Part shown: piece after piece, positions 61,053 through 64,000 of the stretch
How the letters are laid out: every line of letters begins with the position of its first letter
How positions within the stretch are numbered: position 1 is the stretch's first letter
Assembly: GCA_936450465.1 (NCBI GenBank)
Contig: OW388304.1
Location: 41,292,914-41,356,913, forward strand
DNA length: 64,000 bases
Source: Gibbula magus
Taxonomy: Eukaryota; Mollusca; Gastropoda; Trochida; Trochidae
Reading direction: 5' to 3'
The notes under the pieces: model-generated
Databases searched by the model: none
Seen by the model: the letters and a program-made list of their open reading frames with translations, nothing else
What the model was told of the DNA's origin: nothing
Translations under genes and position numbers: made by a program

Positions 61053-64000
61053 CTGAAAAAGATCAGACAAAGTTACAATAATGGTTTGTTTAGTTTAGAA
61101 ACAGGGACACAATGGGAAACATCCCTCTTTATGTATTTGAGGAACCCCATTCATGTCACCTAAACTGTTTATTTGACCTTTGATTGGATATAGCTCGTAA
61201 TATATCAATGTTATATTATTTTACGTGGATTACGCTTTCACTTCTCATTTAAGCATCATGACAAGAATCTCTTAAATAACAGTTCTCTGGTAAGTACTAA
61301 ACTCTGATATCATTTAGGTGCGGTTTGGTTAGGGCTGCAGTATACTGCTATTACAGACACACATTGGTACTTTTCCCTTAACCGATTTAACCTAAACCTC
61401 AATCGTTTAGGATAGGGTAAGATTGAACTCGTGACAAAAATCAGCTAGAGGAAAGGCACCAAACCGTGGACGGCTTTATGTAGGTATTTAAGTAGGTCTT
61501 TAAAGAGGCAGTAGCACGTTTTTCAATGAAATAAGTCGATGAAATGTATTTGAAAAATAATGTCACCAATAGTAAACCACCCTTCTATCTTCGGAAAGTC
61601 AAGTTAAATGGCCGCCATGCAATTTTTGCTTTGTACGCAACACCGTTATTACCACTACGGATAATTGGTTTGTGTAATAATATGTTTTACCCTCTAAAGT
61701 AAATATAAATGACAAGCTATCATTATAAATGGGAAATTTGAATTTTTGTTTGTTTTTGCAAACAACATGCTACTGCACCTTTAAGTTGGTATTTAAGTGG
61801 ATCTCTTTGGTGGGTCTTTAAGTAGATGATCTTTGACTAAAGCAAGATGTGTGAAATATGTATGTTTAATAGAGACCACAAGATTTAATTAATCTGTCAA
61901 TCACAACTTACACTGTCGGCCAAAAGAAACACCTACTTTATTTTCCTTAAAATGAAAGATGAAATAATTTCTGAAACATTATCAATGGTGGTCTCAAAGT
62001 TATGCTGAAAACAAATTAACATAAAAGTCCATTGAAATCGTTGAAAAACTGTGATTCGATTCATTAGCATTCATAAAACCCAGGCCCAATGAAAACCGCT
62101 ATTTTCAGTTGATTAACTTGCGCATCGTACCCACATACAGTTGTAGCGTCATCATCACTTTAATGCGAATGCGTGCATGTATTGTTGCTCGTGTTTGTAT
62201 GAAAATCGGTTTCAAATGTTTTTCTGACCAAGCACTGATCGAAAACTGAACAATTCATTTGTCTCATTCAACAATCGCCATTCTTTTATTGCATGACAAC
62301 TTCTGAAATTTAAATATATTATGCAGAAATCGTGCAACTTTATAATGCTATAATATTTCTAAACTGCTCATTATAGTGTTTAGGCGTTTCTTTTGGACGA
62401 CAGTATATATCACTCATCCGCTCCATATCTGCCTTTCTACTTTCTTCAATACCTCCTAATTGAACCCCAAACTTCAAGGCCTTGACATCTTAATTAAGCA
62501 TGTAGACGAGTTAAAGTTACACCCAAACTGCTATACGTGTTTTCCTTGTTGTTTGCACTCGTGGCATCCACATACACTCACGGGCAAAAGAAAGTATAGG
62601 TAAAACAACGCAATATACTTTAATCAACGAGTGATGAACAAGATTGAAAAATAGTTACACCATGTCTCTAAAAGCAAACTAACTTAGTGTGTAAATTTTG
62701 AAACATTATCTGTTCATAATTCTGAAAAACACGGCTTTTTAAAAATCGTCGTTATAGAATCTCTTTAACCAGGCGAGATAGGGGAGTGAAATATGGCTTT
62801 CTTGTTTGTTTTATAACGTCCTACAGCAAAGATGCGTCATTGGAAGTCAAAGGAAGTACATTATGTCGATACCATCTTGTACTAACGTTATTTCCATATT
62901 TCATAAAAGATTACCTTAAATACCCAGAATTATTTCGTAAAATACCCTTTGAAATAGCTATTTCAGCAGCCCATGTGTGTTTGAACAGATATAAAATATG
63001 AAGTATCATACTCTCATGAATGAAATTGTGTATATCTCTTAACGAGATATATCCTCATCACAAACATTCAAAACCGAGTTTATCCGGCAGAAATATTTTG
63101 TGTTTTTCTCTGTTGAAAGGAAGATATACTTTCTTTTGCCCGCGAGTTTATTAGAGATATCAAAACTATTGCATACCGAATGAGCAGAGAGCAGCTTGAA
63201 CAGACGTGGTGGCGTTGGTCTTCAGGTCAGTAGTAATTTGAGTCCCGTCACATGCAGTCTCCGTTGTACTTGTAATGGCACCGAGACATGTTATAAGCGC
63301 ATTTGCGGAACTGGAATTTAAACAAAGCATTCATTGGCTATGAAGAAAACGTTATTCCACCAATAGTATTTCTCCAATTTCGGAGCTTTTGCAAATGTTC
63401 TGGTCGACATCTTGATTTAACCACCGTGTTATTTATTTAGTTGTCCATTTCGTATATTGTTACAATATCAGTTTTCCGAGTTGTGGGGTGAACACATAAA
63501 GTTCAATTTTCAGAATAAGTGATTTTCCGAGACGACGCATTGCCAAGTAAATATACTGGATCTATTATATTGTGTTGATATGTTTTGAATATCTTGCCTG
63601 TTCTGATTAATGAGTTCATATTGAAGTTCAACGATGTGTGTATACTTACGTGCATTTGGCGCTGGCGGTAACATCAGCCGCATTAAATGTTGCTTGGCAA
63701 TTGCAGGTGGCACTTGTGGCTTAAATGAAAACGTAAACGGAATGACAGTAATGTTAAAAACTGAACTGACATTGTTGGAACGGCTTTATTAATCTCAACA
63801 TAATGGTGTTATTATCATTATTATTTCAAATTATCAAACATGTCAATAAACGTCAATTTATAAAACGTATAATCATAACTTGTATAAAACCATATCCCTT
63901 GTTTAGAAACCCGATTGCCGTTTCCAAACAGATTGAAGATTTATGTTGGATCTTAACCAATTTGAAGATAGCATTTGGGTGTATCGTTGATCTAAGATAG
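60979..64000 (-). CDS. 3' end of a convergent paralogue of the six-cysteine repeat gene (partial)
   Basis: Three exons are visible on the minus strand: A at 63650-63719, B at 63177-63310 and last exon 60979-61052. Phases follow the same rule as the main gene (A to B phase 2, B to next phase 1). The A+B pair encodes one repeat with all six cysteines. The last exon encodes a hydrophobic GPI-type tail. More exons are expected beyond 64000. Protein identity to the main gene's last repeat is modest, so the genes separated long ago. Confidence 0.8.
61499..61784 (-). mobile_element. MITE family 2, copy 2
   Basis: Starts TTTAAAGAGGCAGTAGCACG and ends TGCTACTGCACCTTTAA. Inverse orientation to the 38541-38898 copy and about 70 bases shorter. 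Confidence 0.85.
61911..62405. mobile_element. MITE with CACTGTCGGCCAAAAGAAAC ends
   Basis: The left CACTGTCGGCCAAAAGAAAC and the inverse of GTTTCTTTTGGACGACAGT, at TA sites. Ends share the CGGCCAAAAGAAA core with MITE family 1, so the same transposase may have mobilised both. Confidence 0.8.
62575..63148 (-). mobile_element. MITE family 1, copy 2, in the paralogue's last intron
   Basis: Same element as 9147-9724 in inverse orientation, ends CACTCACGGGCAAAAGAAAG and CTTTCTTTTGCCCGCGAGTT. Its edge is 28 bases from the donor of the paralogue's B exon. Confidence 0.85.
63177..63310 (-). CDS. Paralogue exon B
   Basis: 134 nt, acceptor ATTCCAG, donor GTATGC. SANALITCLGAITSTTETA, CDGTQITTDLKTNATTSV, QAALCSFG. 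Aligns with exon B21 of the main gene. Confidence 0.8.
63650..63719 (-). CDS. Paralogue exon A
   Basis: 70 nt (one codon shorter than usual), acceptor ATTTAAG, donor GTAAGT. TSATCNCQATFNAADVTASA and KC. C-x-C and third cysteine present. Confidence 0.8.
63720..64000 (-). other. Paralogue intron, no further exon before the window edge
   Basis: AT-rich; no B-type exon found. The next exon of the minus-strand gene must lie beyond the window. Confidence 0.5.

Noticed and set aside
61911..63148. ORF 62786-63001 as an exon of the paralogue
   Set aside because: It lies inside a MITE copy and on the wrong strand.

Overview
The window is eukaryotic: about two-thirds A+T, intron-rich, and full of MITEs, LINE remnants and simple repeats. 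The repeat types (GGGGGACA-ended elements, tRNA-like SINE head, L2/CR1-type 3' ends, Penelope, Crypton and Tc1 remnants) suggest a lophotrochozoan, most likely a mollusc. That is inference, because no marker gene is present. The single-frame ORFs are nearly all too short to be genes. The real coding sequence is a long series of small exons.

Main gene, + strand, 541-47775. A TATA box (460-467) precedes a one-exon signal peptide. Then come 42 exons alternating strictly between two kinds: A (usually 73 nt) and B (usually 119 nt). A 68-nt last exon encodes a hydrophobic tail that looks like a GPI-anchor signal. Each A+B pair encodes one repeat of about 64 residues with six cysteines (C-x-C-x15-C-x8-C-x8-C-x20-C). 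I count 21 repeats. All A-to-B introns are phase 2 and all B-to-A introns phase 1. The 44 exons sum to 4182 nt (1394 codons including the stop), and the joined frame is open except for one TAA in exon A6. I do not recognise the domain. The inferred product is a secreted, disulfide-rich, GPI-anchored surface protein.

Layout. 1-16545: 5' end, first divergent repeats and TE-rich introns. 16546-35864: six tandem copies, plus part of a seventh, of a 2.8-3.2 kb unit carrying four exons (two repeats), nearly identical in introns as well as exons. 35865-47775: older, divergent repeats 16-21 and the last exon, with a dead Tc1 element in the final intron. 47776-57606: a pile of dead transposons (an uncharacterised invertebrate TE-like family, Penelope-like RT, Crypton-type recombinase, L1-like endonuclease, fold-backs). 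57607-60978: AT-rich with no gene seen.

Second gene, - strand, 60979 to beyond 64000. It is the 3' end of a convergent paralogue, with one A exon, one B exon and a last exon encoding another GPI-type tail. The locus is therefore a tail-to-tail pair of genes of one repeat family. One of them has recently expanded internally and carries decayed exons, a nonsense exon, a GC-AG donor and duplicated donors.
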